Assembly (NCBI GenBank): GCA_003024785.1
Contig: PUQB01000602.1
Location: 1 to 64,000 of the forward strand
Length of the DNA: 64,000 bases
DNA from: Selaginella tamariscina
Taxonomy: Eukaryota; Streptophyta; Lycopodiopsida; Selaginellales; Selaginellaceae
Direction: 5' to 3'
This document shows, piece by piece, positions 45,280-58,605 of this stretch. The notes beneath the pieces are model-generated. The model searched no databases. It had not been told where the DNA came from and worked only from the letters and a program-made list of their open reading frames with translations. Within the stretch, counting starts at the first letter, position 1. Every line of letters begins with the position of its first letter. The position numbers were made by a program, and so were the translations under genes.

Positions 45280-47520
45280 ATCAATTTTAGGGTTTGTTGG
45301 ACAAATTTTTAATAAAATTCATTTCAATTAAGTTTTTGGCTACTTTGCCTTAGAATTTGCCTACAAACCCTAATAATTCATAAATAATTATCCTATAAAC
45401 TTCATTTTTCCTTGTTTTTGGAGAGATGTTCCTTAAGCATCATATGAAGGATTCTTCATTGGAATTCATTTCTATTGATTTTTTGGCTTCTCTACATTAA
45501 TGTTTCCTTTACGAACCTTAACATTTCATGTTTAATTTTTTGATAAAATTCATTTCCCCTTGTTTTTCGATAGTTGTTCTTAAGGATCATATGAAGGTTT
45601 TTTGTACTATGTTATTTTCATTTGTTGCTTGGACATATGTTTCTTAGTGTTCTTCAATGAAAATATGGATCAATAGTCATTATTACTTAAGAATTCATTT
45701 CCTTTGCTTTTTCGTATTTTGTTCATTAGGGTTGTAATTGCTAATTATAACTGCAATGGACATTTTTTATTGCTGATTGATTTCCTTTTGTTTTATGGAC
45801 ATCTAATTTTAAGGTTCGATGGTGAACCTTAAGTATCATTTGACGTTATTTCTTACTCATACATTTTTTTCTTCTCCTTTCATAAGGGATTTGCTTAATT
45901 ATGTTTTAGACATATAACTTAGATTTGTTAATATGTTTTATTCACTTACAAAACCACTCGTGATAGTTAATTGGTGCAAAAAAGGGGCCAAAGAGTAAGA
46001 TTTGGTTTAGAAGAGAACATAGCCGACTCATTCGTGATGGTTTTGTAGGAAAAATCCATACCAAAACAAAAAAATGAAGAGGGGTTTTTACTGCACTAAG
46101 ATAGAGACATCCTTCCAATGGACCTGATGAAGAACTCACCATCATAATGGTAACTCAAGCTCCTTAGCAAACGAACCTACTCTATGTTGTGGAGAAGTAG
46201 CATTTAATTTTCTATACGACGAACTGAGCAATCAAATGAGTTGCATATGCTATGTTGGGCTTGGTTTAACCTTTTTAGCTTCTGACATGTGTAATGAAGG
46301 TCAGTCCACTAGTCAACATTAAGCTCCCTAACCACTAGTACGGATATTATGACATGTCTATTGTCATCATTCTTGTCTCGGAGAAGGTGGTCCATTATCA
46401 CTTTGTAATAGTGCTCGAGCTCTTGGTTGAGTAAACACTCTTTGACGGGTATAACCTAGACAGAGGGATATGCATTCACTCTTGTAGGCGCAATCGCAAA
46501 TGACCTTGTGTATTGTGCATTGTTTTGCACCCATGACTGCTTCACGAACCTTTTCATTAAGTTCGTTATTTGTGCTCGTCTCCCCTGCACACTTTGGGTT
46601 CATGTTTTGACTAGCAAATGTTTATGGGTTGACAATGTTTGTTGGATGGATATCAAGCGGAATTGTATAATTAGGTTCATTGGATGGTGTGAAATGTGGT
46701 ATTTCATCGACGTTTGAGTGTTTGATTGTCTCGATCATTGTAGTATGAAATTTAATTAAAAAATTGACCATGGATTCTTAGGGTTCGCTCATGAATTTTA
46801 AGGTAGAGAAGCCAATAACTCATTAGAAATGAAATCTAAATACAAATTACCTAGTGATTTTTAAGATTTGCCAGCGAATGCTAAAAAATAGTATTCAAAA
46901 AATTGGGATAAATAAAATTTAACAAAAATCCTTCATTAAATGTTAAAGTTTGCTTAATGAACCCTAAGATACAGAAGTCGCAAAAACATAAAGAAGTTAA
47001 TTATATTAAGAACTAGCTCTTAATTTTTAAAGTTTGTCGGCAAACTTTAAGAATCAAAAAATCAAATCAAAATATGAAAAGACAAAAATAGTGAAATTCT
47101 AAGAAAAACCAATTCATTCATACTTAAGGTTCACTGACGAACACTAAGGTACAAAAGTCATAAAACTAAAGGAGTTTAATTCTTAAGAAAAATATGACCA
47201 TTGGCTCTTAAAGTTGCTAATGAACCATAGGAATCAAATGTACAAAAATAAAAGAAAATGAATGTTATTGAATTTCAGACATTTATTTCTTAAGGTTCAC
47301 TGATGAACCTTTAACATTGAATACGTCTATTACAAATTCATTAATCCCTCTTATTTCATTTTACAAGTTAATGCTCATCCCCGACCATACACTGAGAAAT
47401 GTCAAAAATATGAGAAAATATGAAAATTAATAAATAAATTAACTTTTATGCTTGGGGTTCATTGGTTATCAAAGAAAATACATTCGCTTTTAAAATAAAT
47501 TACTAAGGCTTCACTATATA
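45280..47520. mobile_element. Possible foldback-like element with inverted arrays of ~83-bp repeats
   Basis: In 45280-45850, ATTCATTT-type anchors recur at about 45317, 45401, 45464, 45548, 45617, 45693 and 45776. In 46770-47520 the same unit occurs in reverse orientation, with palindromic TTAAGGTTC-type cores at 46779, 46861, 46942, 47027, 47123, 47208, 47290 and about 47451. For example, GGTAGAGAAGCCAATAACTC (46802) is nearly the complement of part of 45464-45500. The roughly 0.9-kb centre holds unrecognised short open frames. Inverted arrays of short tandem repeats define foldback elements. No ends or target duplications were identified. Confidence 0.45.
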
Positions 47521-47700
47521 AATGTAAGTATTACATGCCTATCATAATGATTTATTATATTACTTTATTTAACATTAGGTTCAATGAACACAATATAAAA
47601 ATACAAGTACTAATTAATGTTTGAACCTGATGTTTATGCAACTAAACTAAGTGTCATGAATGACAACTGTACATACAAATAAAGTATGAAAATAGTGTGC

Positions 47701-47887
47701 CACTTAAGAATGAACTACGCTATTGTATGCCATCTAATCATGCAACCAAGTTACAACTTTGATAGTACTCCACGATGGATAGCTTTCACGAATACTTAAG
47801 ATATGAATTATGCTATTGTATGTTGTCCAATCATGTAACTAAGCTACAACTTTGACGGTACTCCCATGATGAATAGGCTTTCACAGA
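47701..47887. repeat. Tandem duplication, unit about 92 bp
   Basis: 47701-47790 and about 47793-47887 share CACTTAAGA...CTATTGTATG...AATCATG and ACAACTTTGA segments with modest divergence. No coding potential. Confidence 0.7.
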
Positions 47888-48859
47888 TGATATAAATGAT
47901 TGCTACTACAAATTAAATTTGGATAAACAATTTCATGAAAAAATAACATTAGTTTGATCAAACAAAAACCACAACACCCTCATGACCTTATAATCATGTC
48001 GACACCCAAAATTGTATGGCCTTATACTGAGAGCCAAACAAGAAGGTATAAGATTTAAAAAATCAATTGAAGGCAAAGGAGGAGATATAAAATGCATTAC
48101 ATCACATCAAAGTAAAATCAAAAAGCTAATGCTAATTGCATAATAAATAAAACATGGTTATTCCTTTGATTCCGTAGTAAATGTAAATCTACACATGAAA
48201 GTGATATATGAAAGGTAATGCAGAAGAAACTCAGGTGGAGATTAGTCCTTCCTATGTGTATGTCATTTTCTGATTTGAAGAGGGAATAACTATTAATTTA
48301 AAGGAAAAAGAAAAAACTAAGGCAAACCCATTACATATATGGTGCATGTTTAAACAACATATAAAGGGAAACTACATAAGATGTGGTACAAAGGAATTGT
48401 TGCTAACTAAAAGGAAAAAAGATCTTATTTGCTAATGCTCTCCTTCAAGCAACTTGTCATTTTGTTGTTTTGACTTTGACAGTATCGCTATTTCCTTCTC
48501 CATATGTGTTTATTAAATCTCTTTGTTCTCCCCTAAAAGCCTTGTCCCCTCTAAACCCAATGGCATCCATTCAATTAGGTGAAAGAAATGTTAAGAAAGG
48601 AGAAGAACGCAAAAGAGAATGAGGAAAGATAATAAAACCCTAGGGTTCCTAGGATGGTCAATCCACGTAATACTGTCAACCAATGCTTAATTTAATATAG
48701 GGAACAATTATAATTAATCGATGGACGGTTGGTCATTTGTTACAAGTTAAAATGCATGACATGATTATCTCGGGCAAAAGCATTGTTGCACTACACAATT
48801 CAAAGCAACTTTTCCAGGTGTAGGGGCAAGATAACCTTGGCATAAAAGAACATTAGCCT
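47888..48859. other. AT-rich spacer, nothing recognised
   Basis: Stops in all frames and no repeats that I can name. Some purine-rich stretches occur at 48300-48420. Confidence 0.5.
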
Positions 48860-50004
48860 TACCATTGAGACAATTGGAGTGGTGAAGGATCATGAATTAG
48901 AATCTATGCCCATCATGTTTGTCGAGGATTAAAGGACTTTGGAGTTCATCCAAAACGTGAGGTTTTGTGGTCACTATAGACAGTAGTGGCATGCAACGAA
49001 CCTTCTAAGAATCATTGCCACTCCTTAAACGAGTTGACAACAGCAACAACTCTTTGTTGTAAATATTGTAAGTAGTCATTTTAAAACTTGTAACAAACTG
49101 AGGTCCACAATCATGACAACATTGTCCAGAAGACCTAAAGTCTGAAAACCTTCTTAAGCACTAGTTATATTGTGTCTTGACTTGTGATGGACTTTGTGTA
49201 TGGGAGAGATGAACTATCTTAGAGAATTTTGTCCACAAGCTGCATTCAAACCCCTTAGATCATGAAAGATTGGTGATGAAGTCCACGAAGATTGACTTTC
49301 AAGAACTAGTTGGAATCAACAACAACTAAACAATCCATATGAACAATGCAAGGGCCTTTTGACTGGCAACAAACGTTACAAGTGAAATAAGTTTGTTCAT
49401 TACATTTGAGTTGGGCCATTAGTAATCTCGCGTAACCAACTCAAATGTTTCGTGGGTGCCAAAATTATTATGCAATAAGATTATCATGACAAACTTGCAA
49501 CACTCGAAGATAACACAAGCCATCTAGAACATAAATAAAATTGTTGTAGAGCAATAACTCACTTAAAACTTGAACCGATTGTATTACATGGTTGTACTGT
49601 GAAATGGATTTTGAAGCTCAATTAGGAGCAATATGGCTCAAATTATCTAAGCAAGTGGATTTGTTCATAATGTCGTATAAATCATATCAAGAATGCAAGA
49701 ATCCACTAGAGCTTGTATCATCTTAGTATCCATCAACTTTATCGGTCTGATTCTAGAAGAACTTTGTCGTTGTTGGTCAAATGTTGAGTCACCGGGACAA
49801 GTAGCCAAGTAAGATCATCAGGATAGAGCAATCTATTATTACCCTATTGCGAACCTAGTTGATATGTGGATCATAAAGTTGAACTATGCTAAGAACTGAG
49901 TCTAACGAAATTGTTGACAACTCAAAACTCGTGTCAACTAGAAGTACATAAGATTCTTGTAGTCATTATAGACTATTTGGTGAGGCAAACCCTTCAAAAG
50001 GTGT
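48860..50004 (-). pseudogene. Decayed chromovirus: RNase H C-terminus and integrase remnants
   Basis: The sequence near 49010-49100 parallels the RNase H segment of element 2 (its 38360-38420), and 49090-49550 parallels integrase, but the reading is destroyed by stops. It continues the element whose RT and gag are at 52040-55690, with a solo LTR inserted at 50005. Confidence 0.5.
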
Positions 50005-51834
50005 TGTTATAGTTTTTACTATGACTCAACCCTTTACTTTGGACGTTGACTATTGTTACCTACTGTACTATGTTGGATGGACCCTAGATGTAGTAGGAAA
50101 TAGGCCCGCTTAGTGCACTTAGGTTCTGGTGATGTCAAGCTGGGTGTCATTAGGTATTTGCAGGAAACTCTAAGCGAAGCTAGAAACTTACCTTCTAGAA
50201 ACCCACCCTCAATTTTGATGTCCCCGAAGGTGATTGGTCTTTGCAGATGAGTTCGGCGTGTTAAGTAGGGTTAGGAACACCCCTAGGGTTGACCTAACCC
50301 TAGGGTTTAGGTACCCACGCCCTAACCCCACCCCCTTGGGTAGGGTTTAGGGGTAGGAGTAAGGGTGAGTTATAGGCTCATATTGTTAATTTATCTAAGG
50401 GGCTAAAATTTAGTGCCAACCCACTTACACATATAGAAAAAGAGGGGGGGGGGGAGGGGGTGGCTCCGTCACATAAATAAGAGAGTATATGTAGGAAAGC
50501 TCCTGGGTTCATGACTGAGTCGTTGCTTCTTCTGCGGTGCAAGCTTTAGCTTGTGTCGTTAAGGTACAACCCTTTGTTGTGCCGCCCTAAAACTTCCAGG
50601 TGCCAGGGGTACGTCCCACCTTCGGGGTAGCTTACCCTTAACGTTGACAAATCCATGCCTGGGAGGTCTTGTCGAAATGCACGTTCTAAGAGCAGAGGTT
50701 GAGGCTTGTCTCCAGCCTCCTCCTCCACGTCAAGCTAGGTAGCACTCACAGCCAAGCAAGGCACATCCGTGTCCTTGTCCAACTGTGGGCGTGGATCTTA
50801 TTTGATAGGTTCACGTTACCTGTTCTTGAGAGTTCATTGAGGGATTCTAGAGTTGGCATTTAGGAGCCACGTTTGTGGCACTTGGTGCAACTCTTGAATC
50901 TAAGGGCTATGGCATGATAGCCCACATCGGGGAAGGTAGTGTCACATGGAGATGTGACACTGGCTAAACGTCACATGGTGGACGCCTGAGGCACGCCCTT
51001 TGGGTTATGTCATGGGCTTATCGCCAAGGGGTTGGATACCTTAGCAAACAGACATGCTTGTGCTTGCACTAGGGTGCTAAGCCTTGGTCATCCACTAAAG
51101 GAAGTTAGGTCTCATAACTAGGTGTGCTTTGGCACACTTGGCTAAGGGAGTGTTCCTCCCTGAAATTCCAAGGGTTGAACAACCTAATTTAGCAGGAGCC
51201 CTTTCGTGAGGCACTCGCAAGGTCATGTGCTTAGGGTTATCCCAAACCTAGCCTTAGGGAGTTTGCTTAGCAGAACACTCGTGTCCGCCTACGGCGCACA
51301 CTCGTGTCCTCACTAAGTACTAGCCCTAGTCTAGGGTATAACTTGGCCACTCAAACCCTTAGGGGTTAGTCGTGGTTCAGGGTACCCCTTGTCGCCCTAA
51401 AGGGGTTGTACTCCCGGATGAGGGTGATTCCTCAAGGGGTAAGTGACGATGCCTTAGCTCTGTCCAGGGGTATGTGTGGAACACACGTCTCCTTGATGGG
51501 GGTTAGGGCATGAGCCTGTCTAGGTCTTCTAGGGCAAGACCCTAAGTCAACTAGGGTTATCCCTCAAGGGTTTTGGGGGTAGACACTCTAGGGAGACTTA
51601 GGCTAAACCCTAAGTCAACTAGGGTTATCCCTCAAGGGTTCTGGGGGCAGACATTCTAGGGAGACTTAGGCTAAACCCTAAGTCTCTGTCCACTTGGGCA
51701 TTAGAGTCTAACCCTAGGGGTCGTTGGGGTTGTTCTGGGAAACTTAGCGTTGCTCACACAGGGTGATGACGCCGAATGGCCACCTGGCAGCCACGTGTTG
51801 CCACGTGTTGGCCCTTTGGGTTAAAACTCTGACA
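50005..51834. mobile_element. Solo LTR of about 1.8 kb (family R, copy 2)
   Basis: The second copy of the repeat at 16421-18175, in the same orientation. It starts TGTTATAG and ends CTCTGACA. It contains a G-rich run at 50442-50460 and an internal 68-bp tandem duplication (51543-51610 and 51611-51678) not present in copy 1. Four of five flanking bases agree (GGTGT and TGTGT), a weak target-site duplication. It interrupts the old chromovirus. Confidence 0.68.
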
Positions 51835-52238
51835 TGTGTCATTTTTCAAATGAATCCACAATAACAAATAATGTTTATGATATACCTCGTAATTGATCTT
51901 TAATGTAAGAAATTTGCGGGAGTGAAATGTTATTGAGTGAAGTTGACCATTTTCACTGACTTGGGATAGGATGTTACTAAGTGCAAAGTTTGATGCATCA
52001 GCCTCAATGACAAAAGGTTTATCAAGATTGGGGTGAGTCAATATTGGAGCATAGGTGATAGCCTACTTCAAGGTTTGAAAGTAGCCTTCACCTCTAATGT
52101 TCACACAACTTCTATGTGAATTTGGTGAGTGGTAATCTTTGCAATAGAAATGGGCAAAGCCAAGAAAATATTAACATCTCATACAAATCATGGAACTTGT
52201 CAATTTTGTTATGGTGAATGCTCTAATCTTCATTGCAT
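51835..52238 (-). pseudogene. Decayed chromovirus: RNase H start and end of RT
   Basis: 52041-51850 encodes KPFVIEADASNFALSNILSQ and then FHSRKFLTLKINYEV, close to the RNase H of element 2. Upstream, 52240-52060 carries FLGFAHFY-like RT end sequence. The frame is then lost. Confidence 0.65.
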
Positions 52239-53301
52239 AAAAAATACATATGTACAAGAGATGAACTGACACAACCCTACATCTAGGATAGATGAGATGG
52301 CATGCTGAGGTGGCAAGGAACACTCCCCCTCACTCTAGACACGAAAGAAATCTAATCTCATAGCTCAACAAAGGTTATCAACTGGTGCTCTCTTTAGCAC
52401 TCTCAGCTCATGTGGATTTGATGTGTATGTGTATGTAGAAATGTAAAGTTATGGCTTCTTGTCGAAGTTTCAATATGAAAAACCTCTCTTCTGCTCTCCA
52501 ATAGGTGGAGAATGTCTTGGTGTTAGCTCCTCTTAGTAGCTACTCACCTATAATCAGTTGTCCTTGTAGCAATGCTCAAAATGAATGAGGTCTCCTTTGT
52601 GTAGAGGGTTGATCTACACAATAGTGTGTGCAGAAAAGTCATTGGAATCAGCTCCCCCGCAAGTCAGCCCATTTTCTAGAGTAGCACTTGCACATAGAGT
52701 GATTGGTAACGAGAAGCCTCCTTGGGCTCCTTTCTGGAGGTTATTTTGCAGCTATGATTGCTCTGTAGCACCACTCTTTGCTTGTTGTTAGGGCACCACA
52801 CCTTGGTGCTCCTTGAATGCTACTTGATCACTAAATCTAGTGACTAGCAATTTGCTCTTTGGCAAGCAACTCCCTTAGATACAATTTTATGGTGCTGCCA
52901 TTAATCACAGTGCTCTCATTAGAGTCTTACTTGTTGCTGGTCAATCACCATCCACCCCTACCCTTCTATTATAGGGGATCTCATGGGTTTCAGTCAGCAA
53001 ATTTAAACATCCCAAAGTTGGGATCAATTACCAATGATTGCTTCTGCTTTAGGGCTAAATTAGCCCAATCAACCTACAACTTTCTGTGCTCTGTTGCATC
53101 CTAAGGTTCATGGCCTAACACAACCCAATCTAGGGCTCTTCTGTCATCTTGCAAACTCACCAGATTCTAGCATCTGGTGGTTCTTCATCATCTTCACTGG
53201 TCTCCTCACTAGCCATTGCTAAAAAATGCATATGTACAAGAGATGAACCGACACAACTCTACATCTAGGATAGATGAGATGACATGCTGAGGTGGCAAGG
53301 A
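52239..53301 (-). mobile_element. Small repeat-flanked insertion
   Basis: Direct repeats of about 82 bp at 52239-52320 and 53221-53301 (sharing CATATGTACAAGAGATGAAC and GGATAGATGAGATG) bracket about 900 bp. On the minus strand an ATG at about 53216, next to the right repeat, starts MASEETSEDDEEPPDARIW and then meets a stop. The insert splits the old chromovirus between RT and RNase H. It could be a TRIM-type element, but typical primer-binding and polypurine sites were not confirmed. Confidence 0.5.
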
Positions 53302-55690
53302 GTGGATCTCCAACAAATTTTACACTTGTTCAAAATTACATTTATCAAGCTTGTCAAAAAATCATGATCTCATAATTTCTACAATACTAGTCAAATCTGC
53401 TCCTTGTGCTCCTTCAATGTCTTGGAATATATGAGGATGTCGTAAATACAAAATCACTAACATCCAAGAACTCTCAGAAGATGTTGTGGCTATGTGTTGA
53501 AAATAGCCAGTGACCAAATGACATCACCATGTACTTAAATTGTCTGTATTGTGTGCAAAATGCAATCTTCCACTTGTTCATTAGGCAAATCCTAACTAAG
53601 TTATATACACCTTAAAGTTCAATCTTGGTGAAGTACTTAGCCCCAACAAGATGCTCCAATAGACTCAATATCAGTGGTAGGGATACCGATTTTGTACCAT
53701 TATTTTGTTGAGTCTACAATAATCCATCACCAAACACAATGAACCGTTTTTTTTTTTTTTTTGACAAAAAAGATGAGTGCACTAGCTGGTGACTTTGAGT
53801 ATTGAATGAATCCATTGAAAAGATTATTTAAATATATGTCCACAAAACCTCAAGCTTCGTTGGGGAAAGTCTGTAAATTGGTCCCCAAGGGGGTTGAGCA
53901 CCTTTCACTAAGTCAATGGGACATTGATATGGCCGATGTTTCAAAAGTTTATTAACACTGACCTTGTTAAAATCATCAATAAACTCATTGTACTTAGTTA
54001 GTAGATGGCTTAGAAACTTACTTGGGTTGGACTCAAGTGCTTGGGTGATAGTTACAACAAAAATTGATGAAAGATCCCGTTTACCCTCTTGGACGAATTT
54101 GTCTAACGAGATTCATACAAACTCACAAAGATTCAAAGTTGGGTATGGAGAGTTGGAAGCCTTGACCTCCTTCTGCAAATTGAAATATCACTTGCACCAA
54201 TTGATTATCAGATTATGGATCTCAAACCAAAGGAGATTTTGCAGGAAGTCTCCCAAGATTACTTGGATGGCTCAAACTCCTCACATGATGTCACATGTCG
54301 GAAATGCACAACAGAGACATGAATTTGGTACGGGAGTTTCTTTAGGGAAATGGAGTGTCAATGTGCAAAGGTGCAATCCATGAAGTAAGTGTTGGCTCTA
54401 GAGTTCAATATAGTTAATGCTATGACCTTGCAACCCATTGCCAGGTAAAGTTCAGCTTGTGTTTGTAAAGGACTTACCAACTCGAGACAACAGAATGAAG
54501 ACAGTTATTTACAGGGATTTTTATGTTTGGGATTGTCCAACTAAACTACTCCTACTTTGGTTGGACTTACTTGTTTAACTCCTTATCCAACTTGTTAAGA
54601 ATTTCAAAATTGTTACTTCTGTTCAACAACTTGGGACTCTCAGGGCAAATGTAGTTGACCATGACGGGCTGAGAACTCGTGGGGCAAACATGATTGACCA
54701 TGTGCCTCAGCTTGTTTGGGCAGTTGATTGCCACAATAAGGACACAAATTGTTTTTACTTCTCAACTCAGGTTAGAGGACCTCAACACCAAGCTTGGGTG
54801 ACCTCACACTCTATGGGAATTGGTTCTTGAGTTAGGGCTAAAGGATGGCCATGTTTATCATTGGTGCTACTATGTGTGAAGCTATCATTGCTTGTGTAAG
54901 TGTGTTCCCTCGAATGTGACTGTTGAAATAGTTTTGAATGACACTTAATTAACTAATTATCGCATCATACAACATGATTAATAACCTCAAAGTGACATAT
55001 TGGGCCCTCATGAATGTTAAAGGAGGTCCTTGACATCATTGTGAAGCCCTTGGTAAAACTGGTTAATTAGAGCTTCCTCTCCCATAATACATTACATGCC
55101 AAAAGGCAAAACTCCGATGATATAGATTGGATGATTACCATATTGAAGTGGATGAATCTTGTTAATTATTGTTCATACACTATCAATGTCTCCAAAGCAA
55201 TGATTAAATTCTGAAACAAATAGTTTAAAGTTGTTCAACATCGGTGAATCTTTCTCCAACAAAGGGGCAAACTAGACTCAAGTGTGTATGTAGTAGAGTA
55301 AAACCACCTTTGAATGATTGCTAACATAACGATTGGAGTTCATTCGGATAACTAGGCAAACTTAATTCATAAACCCATGGAATTGGGACCTTGTGCTGTT
55401 GAACCTTTCTGGCAAACTAACCTTAGGTTTCCATATTGTTGTCAGGAAATTGAGTTTGAAAACTTGCTTTGTAATAGTTAGATTTGTTGTGTGAGTTCGA
55501 CCACTTGTTGCACTAGCTTTTGACCTTTCTAATCTTGTTATTCCTTGATTCTAGTAAACTTATGTTTTTCCGTCTCTTGATACAACTTTGAAAGCATGCA
55601 TATCTTATTTAATGATTTCTATTTCAAAGATGGTGCAAACCTATTACCTTTTATAGCCATGCTCCATCCTTGACACCAATGATGCATGGC
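53302..55690 (-). pseudogene. Decayed chromovirus: gag, protease and RT remnants
   Basis: 53370-53860 parallels RT: the plus strand shows complements of the FFVKKDGS and DYRxLN regions near 53715-53790. 54710-54760 carries a zinc-knuckle remnant (CPYCGNQLP). Gag-like sequence extends to an ATG at about 55662. Upstream of it TTGGTGTCAAGGATGG (minus strand, 55687-55672) may be a degraded tRNA primer site after a 5' LTR. No long open frame remains. Confidence 0.5.
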
Positions 55691-57469
55691 CTAAGGAGGT
55701 TCAAACTTGGAGCCTTATGTGTAACATGCAAGGATGGAGTATCAATCGGTACACACTATTACATCCCACATTTTTATGTTGAAGATGGTTAATCAATTTT
55801 ATGAAGTCTAAAATGGGTTTTATATAGGTACACCATAGCTTGATTTAGAATGCAAATATTTATTTAAAAAAAAATGAAAATATCGGTAGTATAAAACAAA
55901 TTTATTTCATTTCATGTAAAAATTATTTTATGTTTCTTTTTATTTTATTTTTTTAAATACAAATATATTTGTATAAATTTAATTCACCTCAAAAAATATT
56001 ATTGCCAAACTGTAATATGGTTGTGTAACGGATATTTATACGCATGAACATATGAGGATGACACACTAAAACTCTAAGAATAACATTTTGTACAGATTTA
56101 AAATTGTACTTTACATTCACTACCTAGTGTATGAAATTGTATACACGGATGTACTGCAGCGTGTAACGTCTCTTCAGACTGACTCCCACATTCATATCCA
56201 ATTACCTCAAACAACTTGAACACAATGACACTCCACTTACAAAGTGATTGTCAATGGAGCGATCACCAACTAACAGCGATTGCCGTGTGAAGCTCCAAAC
56301 TTCGCAGATCAGCATGTGGCAGGCTGATGGACAACATTCTACGATTGACCAAGACGAGAACGACAACTTGATACCAGGCTGAGACGACACCGACCAAACA
56401 ACAATATGAAGGTCAAACATGACTGACAAGAAGGCGACATGTTGTCAGGCAACGACAGGTCAGGGACAAGGTGTCAGACAATCCCACGGACGGATCTGAC
56501 CAACCACCAAAGGTACCAAAAGATGGCTCGCGTAGGGAAGCACGCCATGACAGTTAACCAAGTACAAAACTCGAGGACAGCCTAAGGAGGAGGCACCACA
56601 TGGGGGTCAGTGGCCAAAGAAGGACGACACATGGACACTCCAAGCCATTATATAAGGAGGGAGGCAACTAGTAGATGGGGTTTTTCTTCTCCCAGCTAGA
56701 GTAGGAGCACTAGATAGGCATTATTTATTGTATTTTGTTTATTCTGCAATACAAGCTACAATATAGTCCCGTTTCTCCTCCAGACATCAACCTCCGATCC
56801 CACTGCTTCTCTGGGAGTCCAAGGGCCACCCCTTTCAACTACCTACTCCGACCGTCAGCCACAGTTGAACGTTAGCAACAGTACCCACTCCGGGAGTTAA
56901 ACGTTAGCAACAGCATCCTTGCAACTACCGAACGCAACTCATATCAGCCTAACCTAACCATCCAAGCTGCGAAGTCACAAAAACTCCAAGGACATACAAA
57001 AAATTGGAGATATAAGGTGTAAAAAACAATGCATCCGTTATTACGAATACAAAAGCATATACACGAGGTAATAATGTGCATTAGGGTTATAATTATAATA
57101 TTCAAATTTCATAAGGATAAATTTAAACTTCATATGTAAATTTGTTGTAAATTTCGATAATTTATATATATTAAATTTAATAAGTTTTAGTGTAATTTTC
57201 CTTAAAATCTAACATGCATATTTTTAGCTTTTATTTGGTACAAAAGCATATACTTAAATGAGTATATAGTTTTTCTTTTATATATTTATGTTACTTCATT
57301 TTTTTCACACAAAATTTATCATGTAATGAGATTAAGTTAATATCAATTATAGCAAGTACGTAGATCAACACATACTCCAACATGGATTAGCGTTTATGTA
57401 ATAATTATAATATACGATAATTACTCGCAAAGACCTACTGCCAGAGGTGCGTCTCTCTTTCCACACACA
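55691..57469. other. Probable old LTR material and AT-rich spacer
   Basis: 55691-56150 may be the decayed 5' LTR of the old chromovirus. 56160-57000 is less AT-rich than its surroundings and contains TATATAAGG at about 56649, followed by a T-rich stretch, which resembles an LTR promoter region. No partner repeat is in the window. 57000-57440 is AT-rich with no coding signal. Confidence 0.35.
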
Positions 57470-57545
57470 CCACTAGTGCAAGCTAAACTTGTGTTGTCGA
57501 GGCGCAACCCTCTGTTTGCCACCCTAACTACCATACGACAGGGTA
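57470..57545. mobile_element. Decayed fragment of the family R LTR
   Basis: AGTGCAAGCT, then TTGTGTTGTCGAGGC and GACAGGGTA, match the part of the solo LTRs at about 16963-17030 and 50537-50610. It lies about 160 bp from the end of the DPB4-like gene. Confidence 0.55.
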
Positions 57546-57704
57546 AAATGTTGTATGAAACATCATATAGACTTATTTATAATACAGTTTTTAAATTCCC
57601 AGACGAATGGACATGTGTGTGTGTCTATATAAATATGAGATGTAGAGAGAGAGACACACTTTTTTATGACAAATGTAATAATTACACATACAAAGTTCTA
57701 TTCG

Positions 57705-58368
57705 TTATTTAACCTTGCTCTTGCCGTTATTTGGCTTTATCTTCTTATTTGGTGCACTCTTCTTCATAGAATCTGCTAAATGACATACTTAAATTAATGA
57801 TTTTATAAGTTTAATAAACATTCTATTAACGCACATGCATGAATGTTATTCATGAATACACATACCATTCATAGCGACTTTAGCACCACTTTCAGAACTA
57901 CTAGCTTTTCTCTTTATTGTGCCATCCGACATTTTCCTTCTAAATTCTGAAAAGAAACATTATTTATATATAATCTAGTATATTTATCGGTTAGTAGTAG
58001 ATACATGAAGTATAGATAGCGTGCGCACACACACCTTCCAAAGCGTTCCTAAGAGGCTTTACAAATTCTTTAAAGTCAAGTTCCTGTAAAGCTTTGAAGA
58101 CATCTTCACTATTCATGATGTCCCTCTCCGATCTCAAACATAGATCTTTAGCACTGTCCCATAAAAACACCAATGTTAAGAACACACATATGTAAGGAAA
58201 TTAACCCACGTTGTGGACAAGTAGTGTATGAACACCCGTGCTCTCAGCTAAGGCCTCAAGAGCCTCCGTGTCAACTTGAGCTTGACGCTCCCGAAGCTTA
58301 GAATTTAGGATGCGTTCCACATGCACCATAGGCAGCTTGTCAATCTCCTCCATCACCGGCACCACCAT
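57705..58368 (-). CDS. DPB4: DNA polymerase epsilon subunit DPB4/POLE3-like histone-fold protein (4 exons)
   Basis: The NF-YB-type histone-fold subunit of DNA polymerase epsilon pairs with a DPB3/POLE4 partner in the replisome; related subunits occur in chromatin-remodelling complexes. Exons in reading order: 58368-58210, 58153-58035, 57946-57866, 57772-57705. The product is about 142 residues. The start MVVPVMEEIDKLPMVHVERI is followed by a fold ending in VFIHYLSTTAKDLC, then NSEDVFKALQELDFKEFVKP, typical of the family, and a Lys/Ser-rich nuclear tail. Exon 1 is out of frame from about 58240, where two bases seem to be missing before VFIHYL. NF-YB itself is less likely because of the EEIDKLP start and the ELDF(K)EFVKPL motif. 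Confidence 0.82.
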
Positions 58369-58477
58369 TGCAGAACCCTAAATTCTGAAACCCTAGATTA
58401 TCTCACCTTTAATATATAGCCTTTGACAGAAGGCGTGTGTGAGTGTGCACGCGTGTGTTTTGATAATTCTCTCAGCT

Positions 58478-58480
<3 letters not shown>

Positions 58481-58520
<40 letters not shown>

Positions 58521-58525
58521 CACAC
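58481..58525. repeat. (TA)n-(CA)n microsatellite upstream of the DPB4-like gene
   Basis: TA repeats at 58481-58510 followed by CA repeats. The tract is about 110 bp upstream of the start codon. Confidence 0.9.
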
Positions 58526-58605
58526 GCAAAGAGGTCCTCCTGAGCATCTGTAATATATCTAAAGTGATGTTTAATTATTTGTATACATTTGATAATTGTA
58601 TTATC

